A stretch of DNA of 64,000 nucleotides from an uncultured Desulfomonile sp. GTDB taxonomy: Bacteria > Desulfobacterota > Desulfomonilia > Desulfomonilales > Desulfomonilaceae. The notes beneath the pieces are model-generated. The model saw only the letters and a program-made list of their open reading frames with translations. It was not told where the DNA came from and ran no database searches. The stretch is taken from NCBI GenBank assembly GCA_903952205.1, contig CAJBEZ010000105.1:124001-188000 (forward strand). The letters are read 5' to 3'. The position numbers were made by a program, and so were the translations under genes. This document shows, in pieces, positions 1 through 7,721 of this stretch (position 1 is its first letter; each line of letters starts with the position of its first letter).

Positions 1-310
1 TGGCGAGACTAAAGACCTGAAAACCACCACTGTCCGTGAGTATCCCTCCGGGCCAGTTCATGAATCCGTGCAAGCCTCCACATTTGGAGATCAATTCGTG
101 GCCCGGTCTTAGGTAAAGATGGTAAGCGTTGGCGAGGATGAGCCTGTAGCCGATATCCCACGCTGTTTCAGGAGATATTGCCTTGATTGATCCAAGTGTT
201 CCTACCGGCATGAAAGCGGGAGTCTCAACTTCTCCGTGGGAAAGTTTCAATACTCCGGTTCTGGCATTTGAGCCGGCGTCGCAATGGGTGATCGAAAAAC
301 TAAAAGCCAT
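1..310 (-). CDS. tgt: Queuine tRNA-ribosyltransferase, N-terminal part (cut by window edge)
   Basis: The minus strand reads from an ATG at 310 to the window edge, giving the first 103 residues of a tRNA-guanine transglycosylase. This enzyme exchanges the wobble guanine of tRNAs with GUN anticodons for queuine or its precursor preQ1 in the cytoplasm. The reading shows the family pattern [11 protein letters not shown] near residues 28-38, [13 protein letters not shown] at 58-70 and [12 protein letters not shown] at 91-102; Asp93 in the last motif corresponds to the conserved active-site Asp of the family. The zinc site and the rest of the TIM barrel lie outside the window. The next gene upstream on the same strand is 270 bases away, so it is probably separately transcribed. 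Recognition by motif is firm although only about a quarter of the protein is present. Confidence 0.93.
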   Translation of the reverse strand, partial: MAFSFSITHCDAGSNARTGVLKLSHGEVETPAFMPVGTLGSIKAISPETAWDIGYRLILANAYHLYLRPGHELISKCGGLHGFMNWPGGILTDSGGFQVFSLA

Positions 311-579
311 GAATTATACCAACCAGCCTTCAAATACATGAGTTTCTAACGAAGTGACCCCATCAATACCTGACTTCCTGTGAAACCAAGGCCTGAAATC
401 TCTCCGTTAAGGTTCTCCATAATTCCGCGCTCATTCCGACAGCTAACTTTTTAGGTTTTTGTGCGTTCAAGAACAAAAAAGGATTGAGGAAACTGGATAT
501 TTCATCCGACTTACCACAATCCTTGGCCAATTTTATTTGTTTAGTGATGGAAAATAGCCAATCGACGGGATCATTCTAT

Positions 580-1752
580 TTATCTGTTCGCTTTCTTCAA
601 TCCCAAAGCGTCGGTTGCAATTATCATTTTCATAATGTTGGAGGCGCCTTCTAGGATTTTGTAGACTTTTCCATCCCTCAATATACGTGCAATTGGATAC
701 TCGTTGGAATATCCGTAGGCGCTGAGGACTTCCAGAGCAAGGTTAGGAACCTCATCCGCAGCGCGGCAAGCGTAAAATTTTGCAACCACCGTTTCTCGCA
801 TGTTATTGACCAAGCCTTTATCTTTCTGAATTGCGCATCGCCATACCAAAGCCCTTGCCGCCTCAGTCTCTACAACCATTCTGGCGATGACTTCCTGTAC
901 CATCTGGAATTCGCCTATGGACTTGCCAAATTGGCGCCTCTCGTTGGCGTATTTTATAGCTTCATCCAGCGCCGCCTGGCATGTCCCTACTGCTCCAGCG
1001 GCAGCGGAGAGCCTCGTGCTGATTAGTTCTTTCATAAGGTATCCAAATCCTTTGCCCTCTTCTCCAAGCAGATTCGACGAAGGAATGCGGACGTCTTCCA
1101 TGCTGATTTCACCGGTAGGGCATGCCCATATGCCCAGTTTTTCCTTGATGGCTTTCGTTGAGACACCCGGAGTGTCCATGTCCATCAAAAATACGCTCAT
1201 CCCTTTATGCTTGGCCTTCTTGTCTGTCATGGCGAAGATTATTGACATGTCTGCGACGGGGGACCATGTTATCCACATTTTCTGTCCGTTCAAGATGTAT
1301 TCATTCCCGTCACGAACCGCAGTTGTAGCCATTGAAGCAGTGTCTGAACCTGAGTCAGGTTCCGTTATACCAAAGCATCCTAGGATCTCGGCAGACATCA
1401 ATGCGGGAATATACTTTTTCTTGAGATCTTCGCTTCCCCACTTCAGGATTGACATGGCAGTGCCCATAGTCTGCATGTTGAAGGCCACCCTGAGTGACCC
1501 AGAGGCTCTGCCGATCTCTTCGGTTACTATTGCGTGAGCAAGATATCCCATTCCGTTTCCACCATATTCTTCCGGAACGGGGCAACCGAAAAGGCCAAGT
1601 TCGGCCATTTTGGACACCAGTTCCCTTTGAAACCGGTGATCATTTTCGTCATTTTCCACAACCGGAGCGATTTCATTGGCTGCAAATTTTCGCACCATGT
1701 CGCGCAGCATTATATGTTCTTCAGTTAGTTCAACATCGTATTCGTCACTCAT
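580..1752 (-). CDS. Acyl-CoA dehydrogenase
   Basis: A 390-residue flavoprotein of the acyl-CoA dehydrogenase family, which introduces the alpha-beta double bond into acyl-CoA thioesters with FAD and passes electrons to ETF. The family signatures are GCFGITEPDSGSD with a following KMWITWSPVADM (FAD and substrate contacts), the arginine-rich RRQFGKSIGEFQMVQ helix, and KILEGASNIMK near the C-terminus whose Glu is at the usual catalytic-base position. The stretch SLRVAFNMQ before the FAD site resembles glutaryl-CoA dehydrogenase types, so the substrate may be a dicarboxylic or aromatic-degradation acyl-CoA; this is a guess. The start was placed at the ATG at 1752 because TAGGAG sits about 8 bases upstream; a TTG at 1791 would add 13 unlikely residues. 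No ETF genes are adjacent. Confidence 0.9.
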   Translation of the reverse strand: MSDEYDVELTEEHIMLRDMVRKFAANEIAPVVENDENDHRFQRELVSKMAELGLFGCPVPEEYGGNGMGYLAHAIVTEEIGRASGSLRVAFNMQTMGTAMSILKWGSEDLKKKYIPALMSAEILGCFGITEPDSGSDTASMATTAVRDGNEYILNGQKMWITWSPVADMSIIFAMTDKKAKHKGMSVFLMDMDTPGVSTKAIKEKLGIWACPTGEISMEDVRIPSSNLLGEEGKGFGYLMKELISTRLSAAAGAVGTCQAALDEAIKYANERRQFGKSIGEFQMVQEVIARMVVETEAARALVWRCAIQKDKGLVNNMRETVVAKFYACRAADEVPNLALEVLSAYGYSNEYPIARILRDGKVYKILEGASNIMKMIIATDALGLKKANR

Positions 1753-1981
1753 CTGGTCCGCTCCTACAAAAATAGAATTGCCTTCCCACAATAGGGGAAT
1801 GGTTTGGAATTAGTTCGGAATCCGGGCAATAATTACCGCCCCCGAGGTATCTCGCCCTAAAGGTTGTTCTGCATTGTAATCAGAGATAATAAGTGACCAT
1901 CATTGGAATATGAAGACAATAGCAGATATAACGGGGCTCAGTCAACACATGCAAGAGCTTAGTGCAGATTGGAATAGTTCA

Positions 1982-3088
1982 CTATGGTGTACATCCTGAA
2001 GGCAGTCTTTTCTTTCTGAAAGAAAGGAGGTAAACACTGACTAAAACCCCAACAGCTATGGCGTACCATAGCGTGCAGACCCTTATGAGCAAAACCGCCG
2101 GCAATCCGTTAGAATATGATATTCCCAAATAATTGAACAGCGCCATCATCGCCGCTTCAGTCCCTCCTATTCCTCCGGGAAGCATGGAGATTGCGCCTAG
2201 TATAGTTGAGAAGCAGTAGACGAAGTTTGCTTCAGACAATGTTCCTGGAAGCTCGAATCCCTTCATTACTATATAAAGGGAGACGGATTCCATGCCCCAA
2301 GCGATGACGGAAACGAACATCCCGATAATAAATATGCGCGGTTTCATGAGGTCCTTTGCAGAGAGCAGAATTCCAAGGGTCTTTACCGCTATCCACGATA
2401 CTATAGGCAGTCGGGACATCCATTCCAGGACAGGCCTGTAGATATTTTCCATGCAAAGAAACATGCCGGATATTATGACAATTCCGGCAAGGCCGAGAAA
2501 AAGATTTCGCCAACCTTCAAAGATTAGGAGTGAAAATGATCCCAGCAAGAGAATGGCGAAAAGGTCCATCAGTCTCTCTACTACCACTATGCCGACCACT
2601 CTGGTTACAGAAACTCCGTAGTCTCTTTTGAGAAAAACTCCCTTCATGGCCTCGCCAACTTTGCCTGGCGTCCCTGTAAGAGCAAAACCCGCCAGAAAAG
2701 CCATGGTGGAATAGATAAACGGGACATCCTCTCCAACCTTTAGAAGGTAATAATGAAAACGCCAACCCCTTATGAGCCAACCCACAGTAACTAGAGACAG
2801 GACGAGCCCGAGACGCCCCATGGGAAACAACGAGAAAGCATGAAGCGTAAGTTGGTAGTCAGAAGCGAATGTCGCAAAGGCGTAAAGAATTACACCGGCC
2901 AAAGAGAAAATGAATATGGAACTAAGGATGCGATTTAGTGAATAATGGCTATCGTTTTGAAACGTTTCCCGGTGGGAATCGTTTTCTTTAAGGGCATCGG
3001 CTGACCTCTCCTTAGGATTTGGCACGTTTCTAACGGTGATTCGGAAAATAAACGCATCTTCCGCTGAAATCGGCCCAAGCGGCGTCAA
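1982..3088 (-). CDS. Flippase-like membrane protein (lysylphosphatidylglycerol synthase TM family)
   Basis: A protein of up to 368 residues with about eight predicted membrane helices. It carries the family motifs TGTPGKVGEAMK (residues about 137-148), VVVERLMDL and, near the C-terminus, MLPGGIGGTEAAM, all typical of the lysylphosphatidylglycerol synthase transmembrane region family, members of which are thought to move lipid-linked substrates across the inner membrane. The catalytic aminoacyl-transferase domain of MprF is absent, so this is a stand-alone transporter-like member. The start is uncertain: the ATG at 3088 overlaps the upstream gene by 59 bases, while an in-frame GTG at 3025 follows the upstream stop directly. 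A good ribosome binding site at about 3010 precedes an out-of-frame ATG and does not help. It is probably cotranscribed with the small upstream gene. Confidence 0.82.
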   Translation of the reverse strand: MTPLGPISAEDAFIFRITVRNVPNPKERSADALKENDSHRETFQNDSHYSLNRILSSIFIFSLAGVILYAFATFASDYQLTLHAFSLFPMGRLGLVLSLVTVGWLIRGWRFHYYLLKVGEDVPFIYSTMAFLAGFALTGTPGKVGEAMKGVFLKRDYGVSVTRVVGIVVVERLMDLFAILLLGSFSLLIFEGWRNLFLGLAGIVIISGMFLCMENIYRPVLEWMSRLPIVSWIAVKTLGILLSAKDLMKPRIFIIGMFVSVIAWGMESVSLYIVMKGFELPGTLSEANFVYCFSTILGAISMLPGGIGGTEAAMMALFNYLGISYSNGLPAVLLIRVCTLWYAIAVGVLVSVYLLSFRKKRLPSGCTP

Positions 3089-3449
3089 GGCGCATCTTCA
3101 TGTGGTTCACATAGTTTGCCATCTGGGCGTATTGGGGATCACTAGGATTCATCGTGCGTGTTTGATTGTACAGTTGATAATAAGTTTGCCAAAGATTTTT
3201 CCAGTTCTTTTCCAGATTGAGACACTCTCCGTATTCAGGATTTGAGAGATTGGGACGGAAGGCGTATTCAAGGGGTTGTTGAGGCTGTTGATTTGGCTGG
3301 AGTTGGCGTCCCATAGTTGGTCCCTGTTGGTAAGGCTGTGGCGCCGGGTACTGGGCCCAAGGAAAAACTAGGCCCAGAAACAATATTGAACAAAGCACAG
3401 CGATGACTACAAACGCAGTCCCGTATAGTTTGACAAATCTAAAAATCAT
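3030..3449 (-). CDS. Small membrane-anchored protein of unknown function
   Basis: A 139-residue protein that I do not recognise. An N-terminal hydrophobic segment (residues about 6-28) is followed by a proline- and glutamine-rich linker (YPAPQPYQQGP, QPNQQPQQP) and a hydrophilic C-terminal half rich in Tyr and Asn with two cysteines. This suggests a protein anchored in the inner membrane with a periplasmic tail. The start was set at the ATG at 3449, preceded by AGAGG six bases upstream; an ATG at 3482 would add an unlikely N-terminal extension. It precedes the flippase-like gene with overlap or near contact, so the two are likely cotranscribed. Confidence 0.6.
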   Translation of the reverse strand: MIFRFVKLYGTAFVVIAVLCSILFLGLVFPWAQYPAPQPYQQGPTMGRQLQPNQQPQQPLEYAFRPNLSNPEYGECLNLEKNWKNLWQTYYQLYNQTRTMNPSDPQYAQMANYVNHMKMRLDAAWADFSGRCVYFPNHR

Positions 3450-3530
3450 GGCAGCCTCTGATAGGCATATTGGAATTATCAAGGATTATACATAAATAAC
3501 CAGTTTTAATCAACTGTGGATTTAATACAC

Positions 3531-4232
3531 TCATTCTCTGTCAACGGCCGGGATCTTAAAAACACAGAAATATAACCAGACAATGATCGATAACACAATG
3601 ACCGCTGACCACAAAGTATCAGACAGATAGTGAGCGCCTTGGGCCATTCTTGCAAAGCTCCCTAACGCGCCGAAAGCTAACCCACCCCCTAGAAACAATC
3701 CGGCGATGGCCGGATAATATGGGAAGAAAGCCACTCCGGACGACACTGCGAACGCGTTGGCGCAATGACCGCATACGAAAGATTTTCCTGCGCCTGGTCC
3801 GCCTGGGTTTGTGAAACTTCTCTCCGGATGGGTCCCACCGAAAATGATGGTGTCTGCAGGTCTAGGACGTCCCCAACAATTCTTGAGAAGTCCATTGACC
3901 GCCAATCCAGGACCGAGGATAACCGTCAGAACGATCACTAAACACGGTTTTGAGCAACTGGCCGGCAATCTTCCGGCTTTTGAGAGCAGTAAGATTGCAA
4001 AAGCAATGATTGCCATTATCACCGCTGGATATTCTCCGTAGCGGTAAAATTGGATCCAGGGCGAATCCTTGCCCGTGAGCCAGCCTGTTTCTCCCAGGCT
4101 GGAATCGTGCAGTGCGCTGGATATTCTCATATCCAGACCGTATATGTGAATTATAAAACTTATCGCTACAGCGGATAGTCCTAGAACCAGGAGAATGGCT
4201 ATACCTATTCGTTTACACTTAATTTCTGACAT
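3531..4232 (-). CDS. PAP2-family membrane phosphatase
   Basis: A 233-residue integral membrane protein with the three-part phosphatidic-acid-phosphatase type 2 signature in order: KNCWGRPRP (motif 1, K-x6-RP type), KSFVCGHCANAF (motif 2, with CGH instead of the usual SGH) and RMAQGAHYLSD (motif 3). The His of motif 2 and the His/Asp of motif 3 form the family active site. Members remove phosphate from lipid phosphates such as undecaprenyl pyrophosphate, lipid A or phosphatidic acid on the outer face of the inner membrane. About six membrane helices are visible. Its neighbour is the LPG-synthase-type flippase, so both may act in envelope lipid handling. The exact substrate cannot be read from the sequence. 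Confidence 0.86.
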   Translation of the reverse strand: MSEIKCKRIGIAILLVLGLSAVAISFIIHIYGLDMRISSALHDSSLGETGWLTGKDSPWIQFYRYGEYPAVIMAIIAFAILLLSKAGRLPASCSKPCLVIVLTVILGPGLAVNGLLKNCWGRPRPADTIIFGGTHPERSFTNPGGPGAGKSFVCGHCANAFAVSSGVAFFPYYPAIAGLFLGGGLAFGALGSFARMAQGAHYLSDTLWSAVIVLSIIVWLYFCVFKIPAVDRE

Positions 4233-4526
4233 TAACTACCACTCGGAATCTATCTGGGACAGAGTTCTTCTATGACTAAGAAGGGTATAAACAAGAAATC
4301 CAATAAACGCCAGAGGGATCGGGTAAACTTATAATTGGCTCCAGCATAAAATTTTGCCCTGTAGCGGGACAAGGTTGTTGACATTCTGGTGGGCCGTATT
4401 TTTTTAGGCATCCTATTGACACTACTAATGTGATGTGTTTTATTCAACAAACGGCGTCGCGATGGGGCTTTGTTAGCTAGTCAGTAGACGCCTGACGAGA
4501 GATAGGACAAAGCCTCCAAAATAGGC

Positions 4527-4601
4527 GGGCCGTTAACTCAGGGGTAGAGTATCTGCCTTTTAAGCAGAGAGTCGCTGGTTCGATCCCAGCACGGCCTACC
4601 A
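4527..4601 (+). tRNA. tRNA-Lys (anticodon TTT), CCA encoded
   Basis: A full cloverleaf can be drawn: acceptor stem GGGCCGT with ACGGCCT, D stem ACTC/GAGT, anticodon stem TCTGC/GCAGA with loop CTTTTAA (anticodon TTT at 4559-4561), T arm with GGTTCGATCC, discriminator A and an encoded CCA at 4599-4601. Confidence 0.95.
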
Positions 4602-4641
4602 GAAAAAAATCAATCGAGACGCTATTATGCATATAAGCTGC

Positions 4642-4719
4642 GTCCCCATCGTCTAGCCCGGCCTAGGACACAGGCCTTTCACGCCTGCGACAGGGGTTCG
4701 AATCCCCTTGGGGACGCCA
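4642..4719 (+). tRNA. tRNA-Glu (anticodon TTC), CCA encoded
   Basis: The acceptor stem GTCCCCA pairs with TGGGGAC, the anticodon stem CAGGC pairs with GCCTG around the loop CTTTCAC (anticodon TTC at 4678-4680), and the T loop GGTTCGAATCC is present. Discriminator G is followed by an encoded CCA. It lies 40 bases after tRNA-Lys on the same strand, so one transcript is likely. Confidence 0.95.
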
Positions 4720-4824
4720 ATCATTCTATCGATCCGAATTATCTCAATTCGAAATTTTCACCTCGTCAAAATCTCGAGTCCACATAAAAATTAGTAGGTT
4801 CTTAGTGTCTGAAGGAGGATGGAA

Positions 4825-5610
4825 ATGCCGGGAAGCGCGTTGCATGAACAGGCCAGTTTCATTTATGATGATTTAAGGCTGAGAAGTCAGCCAATTGCCG
4901 TTAAGTTTCTAGATAAGGCCGAGTTTCCGGAAAAAACGAGGAGGCCATCACAAGTTCTTGGTAAAAGGGTCACGATCTGTCAGGGAGTGACAATGGCCAG
5001 AACCTATGGCTGGTCTGTGGGATTGGGCCGCGAAGATCTTATCTGTGTGCCGGCAATGATCGCTTTTGGATTTACACCAGCGACCGATCAAAAGGGGGTT
5101 ATGCGTAAATTGCTTTGCAACGTGACCCTTTCTTCCGGTATGGATACCGCCGGTCTCGAGACCGATTCCATGTTTATTCTCGATAAGAACCCCGGGAAAG
5201 GGATATATCTGGCCCCACTGGCTCGATCTTTAATGGCGCCGGACACTATAGTGATCTATGGGAACCCTGCTCAGATAATGCGACTCATCCAGGCATGGGT
5301 CTATGTGAAAGGGACCAGGGTTTCCGGCAATTTTGGCGGCAAAATAGAGTGCACTGAATATTTGATTGGGCCTTTCATGGAAAAAACACCGCGCGTAGCT
5401 ATCCCTGGCAATGGAGACAGGATATTTTCGATGACGCAAGACGATGAACTGGCTTTTGCCATGCCTGCCCAAGGCCTGGATATATTAATTGAAGGTCTGC
5501 AAAAAGCGGGGAAAGCTCTAGGAGCACGGTATCCGGTCACGTTTTATCAGAATTTCCAACCAGAATTCCCAAAATATTACAAGGAACTCGGCTCAGAGCT
5601 TGGGATCTGA
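4825..5610 (+). CDS. DUF169 family protein
   Basis: A 261-residue soluble protein of the DUF169 family, common in methanogens and anaerobic Desulfobacterota and of unknown function. Recognisable features are the N-terminal QPIAVKFLD, a Cys in KRVTICQGVTMARTYGW, GREDLICVPAMIAFGF, the segment YLAPLARSLMAPDTIVIYGNPAQIMRL, and GGKIECTEYLIGPFM. Several conserved Cys (positions near TIC, LICVP, LLCN and IECTEY) could bind a metal or cofactor, but this is not established. The start was placed at the second ATG (4825), because GGAGG directly abuts the first ATG at 4819 and has normal spacing to the second. It lies just after the two tRNA genes and is followed by a small Cys-rich protein gene. Confidence 0.85.
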   Translation: MPGSALHEQASFIYDDLRLRSQPIAVKFLDKAEFPEKTRRPSQVLGKRVTICQGVTMARTYGWSVGLGREDLICVPAMIAFGFTPATDQKGVMRKLLCNVTLSSGMDTAGLETDSMFILDKNPGKGIYLAPLARSLMAPDTIVIYGNPAQIMRLIQAWVYVKGTRVSGNFGGKIECTEYLIGPFMEKTPRVAIPGNGDRIFSMTQDDELAFAMPAQGLDILIEGLQKAGKALGARYPVTFYQNFQPEFPKYYKELGSELGI

Positions 5611-5864
5611 CTTTTTCAGCGCTGTTTCAGGATTCGTCTCGATCCGGATCATTTTCTTTTGCCAATTTTTCATGGATTCCCGGCATTGCTATGACTGGTT
5701 GACGCTATTAGATTGAAGGTTAAAAATTATTACGATGGTCCCGTTTCATAAAACTGGCATAATGACAATCTGGGAGGCTTACGCCGCGACGCAAACCGGA
5801 TGTCACGCGGGCTGGGGCATTTATGGCCAGCCTTATTACAAAGTCATTTCAGGAGATGAGTAAC

Positions 5865-6194
5865 ATGAAGATCAACATTGACAAAAACCTGGTGGAGTTT
5901 ACTCCCGAGAATGCGGAGGAAACTTCTAAACTTCAGCAACTGTGGCGTTTAATGGTTGACTGCGCTCGGTTCAACAAGAAAATGGTACCCGTTGGCGAAT
6001 ACATTCCAACACAAAGCGCGTTTGCAAGGTTCGCTATTGAAGGACTCGAAACCAAGGGAGCCTCAGATTTCGCTGAAATTCACGTTGACAATGATTGCCG
6101 CTGCTATTGCCAGACCTGTAACAAATACGTCGAACTCAAGAAGGGCGATCGCATTCCTCCCTGCTGTGGAAAGCTTATGGAGGTCATGGATTGA
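5865..6194 (+). CDS. Small protein with C-terminal Cys cluster (zinc-ribbon-like), unknown function
   Basis: A 109-residue protein that I cannot assign. The N-terminal two thirds are helical and hydrophilic; the C-terminus carries a dense cysteine set, Cys78, Cys80, Cys82 and Cys85 in CRCYCQTC followed by Cys100-Cys101 in PPCCGK. The spacing suggests a zinc ribbon or a small metal-binding module similar to rubredoxin-like folds, but without a classical CxxC pair on the second arm. The start at 5865 is supported by CAGGAG nine bases upstream; earlier ATGs at 5823 and 5856 have poorer spacing. A strong hairpin follows the stop. It lies downstream of the DUF169 gene but 250 bases away, so a shared transcript is uncertain. 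Confidence 0.68.
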   Translation: MKINIDKNLVEFTPENAEETSKLQQLWRLMVDCARFNKKMVPVGEYIPTQSAFARFAIEGLETKGASDFAEIHVDNDCRCYCQTCNKYVELKKGDRIPPCCGKLMEVMD

Positions 6195-6203
6195 AATGGC
6201 TTC

Positions 6204-6229
6204 GGTCGGGCGGAAACGACCGCCCGACC
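6204..6229 (+). terminator. Hairpin terminator after the small Cys-rich gene
   Basis: A perfect 10-bp stem, GGTCGGGCGG (6204-6213) with CCGCCCGACC (6220-6229), closes an AAACGA loop ten bases after the stop codon. The downstream T-run is weak, so it could also be an mRNA-stabilising hairpin. The gene at 6284 converges on it. Confidence 0.65.
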
Positions 6230-6283
6230 ACACCTTTGCTCAGTCGATTCTATGGCCGGTTGGCTTCGCAGAAGTTCTCAAGA

Positions 6284-7294
6284 TCAAAACGACGTGGAAA
6301 ATGGAACTTCAAATTTACCTCCCAAGGTGAAGCTTGATCGGTAGTATAAGAAATCCACCGCGTCCGACGACACCGAAGGAGGTATTGCTCCATCTCTTCT
6401 CTCAAGATTCATAGTGCATGTCCCACGAAACATATCCCATTTCAGGAATGCGGCGAAATCAAAACCCAGGAATTTATTTAAGCCGAATTCTCCTTTTATT
6501 TCCAAAAAATATCCGTCACTTATGTTCTGATTACCTACGTGAGCGAAGGGTATTCCCGCATTGTTGCAGGTATTGAAGTGCTGGAGCGAGGCTAACATGA
6601 CGGGGAAACCAATCAGTTGGAGGAGCGCTCTACTGCTGTTTCCAAGAGACTGGTTAATTCTTAATCCTAAGAATGGTTGATATATTGCGACAGAAAGCCC
6701 CGATTCCATGTCGGCGACGGTGAAAGGATAATCTGGATTCGGATTTCCAAACGTTGTGTCTAAGGATTCCCAACGAATCCCCCCCATAAATGAGCATGTG
6801 TTGTCTATTGGATATAGAAGCTCTCCCTGCAGATTGTAAAAACAGGAGCGAGTCCAGGCCCACCGCCGTGTCCCCGGAGGCATTGTAAGCCATGTGATGT
6901 CTTGGTCGGCGCCGCTGCTCATTGTGAAAAGATATAACCCCTCCAATTGAGCGGAGATTTTACCCGGCAGTTCCAGAGGGATGGACATCGCCAAAGAAAT
7001 TCCCCTCAAGTTGTAGTCAAAATATGAAGACACACATGTCCCAGGAAGCACGAGACCTGTGTAACCAGCTCGCAGTCCTCTTTCAGAACCCATGTACCCA
7101 ATGTAAATAGATGGTTTGTCAATGAATCCTGATAATGGTCCAGCCTTATACTCTGGGAGAGGATTCCCATAATTGTTTTTCAGTATGGGGCCTTGAAATT
7201 GGTCAACCCCTCCTCGCGTTGTTCCTGGAAAGAGACACCCGATCACGCACAGGCTTAGAATGCAGAAAGTGATAGAGGATAAAGCTGATTTCAT
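6284..7294 (-). CDS. Putative outer-membrane beta-barrel protein, unknown function
   Basis: A 336-residue protein with an N-terminal signal peptide (MKSALSSITFCILSLCVIGCLFPG; a cysteine near residue 19 could also make it a lipoprotein). The mature part has alternating hydrophobic and polar residues, many aromatic residues and short strands such as GISLAMSIPLEL, KISAQLEGLYLF and YFLEIKGEFGL, and it ends in Phe after SFTLGGKFEVPF, the C-terminal pattern read by the BAM machinery. This supports an outer-membrane barrel of roughly 10-14 strands, but I recognise no family. It is divergent from the SGNH cluster at 7722 and convergent with the small Cys-rich gene. Confidence 0.6.
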   Translation of the reverse strand: MKSALSSITFCILSLCVIGCLFPGTTRGGVDQFQGPILKNNYGNPLPEYKAGPLSGFIDKPSIYIGYMGSERGLRAGYTGLVLPGTCVSSYFDYNLRGISLAMSIPLELPGKISAQLEGLYLFTMSSGADQDITWLTMPPGTRRWAWTRSCFYNLQGELLYPIDNTCSFMGGIRWESLDTTFGNPNPDYPFTVADMESGLSVAIYQPFLGLRINQSLGNSSRALLQLIGFPVMLASLQHFNTCNNAGIPFAHVGNQNISDGYFLEIKGEFGLNKFLGFDFAAFLKWDMFRGTCTMNLERRDGAIPPSVSSDAVDFLYYRSSFTLGGKFEVPFSTSF

Positions 7295-7721
7295 TTCTTG
7301 ACCTCATGTGGAGAATAAAATTGAAACATTCAACCTGGCCCAAGAACAGAGCGATCAGAACGTTTTTTGACGTTCTTGTTGCGCAAAAAACAATAGCTGC
7401 CAAAGCTGATTTTGAGTCAAAGAGAACAGATTATTTGACATCTTATTCATTCGGGCCACATGTAGTCAATTCTATTCGTGAGGCGTACGCCAAATAGGTG
7501 ACTTGATCTTGCGCCTTTTTGCGCAAAGCCCTATCAGGGGAGCCGTCTTTCTTCTCGGTTGAATTTCTGTAGGCCCCGCTGACCTATTGCCATACGTTAT
7601 GCTTTGATATAAATAAAAACCAGATTCTGATTACAACCGTGGAATTGGATTAAATAGAAAATTTGACTCGCTGTTTAAAGAATTAGCTCAAAGCAGTTGT
7701 CTGGCGGCAAGGAGAGACTTC
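7295..7721. other. Intergenic region between divergent genes
   Basis: This 427-base gap separates the minus-strand barrel gene from the plus-strand SGNH cluster and must hold both promoters. I see a short hairpin at 7509-7526 (TTGCGC, loop CTTTTT, GCGCAA) and no convincing gene. A 63-codon open frame at 7306-7497 has no ribosome binding site or protein-like features. Confidence 0.4.

Noticed and set aside
363-583. Minus-strand open frame of about 70 codons between tgt and the acyl-CoA dehydrogenase
   Set aside because: It has no canonical start before a TTG in the middle, no ribosome binding site and no recognisable motif; it starts inside the end of the dehydrogenase gene.
4250-4450. 66-residue minus-strand open frame between the PAP2 gene and tRNA-Lys
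   Set aside because: Basic, low-information composition, no ribosome binding site and no family pattern.
7306-7497. 63-residue plus-strand open frame in the divergent intergenic region
   Set aside because: No ribosome binding site; composition is not protein-like and it lies where two promoters are expected.
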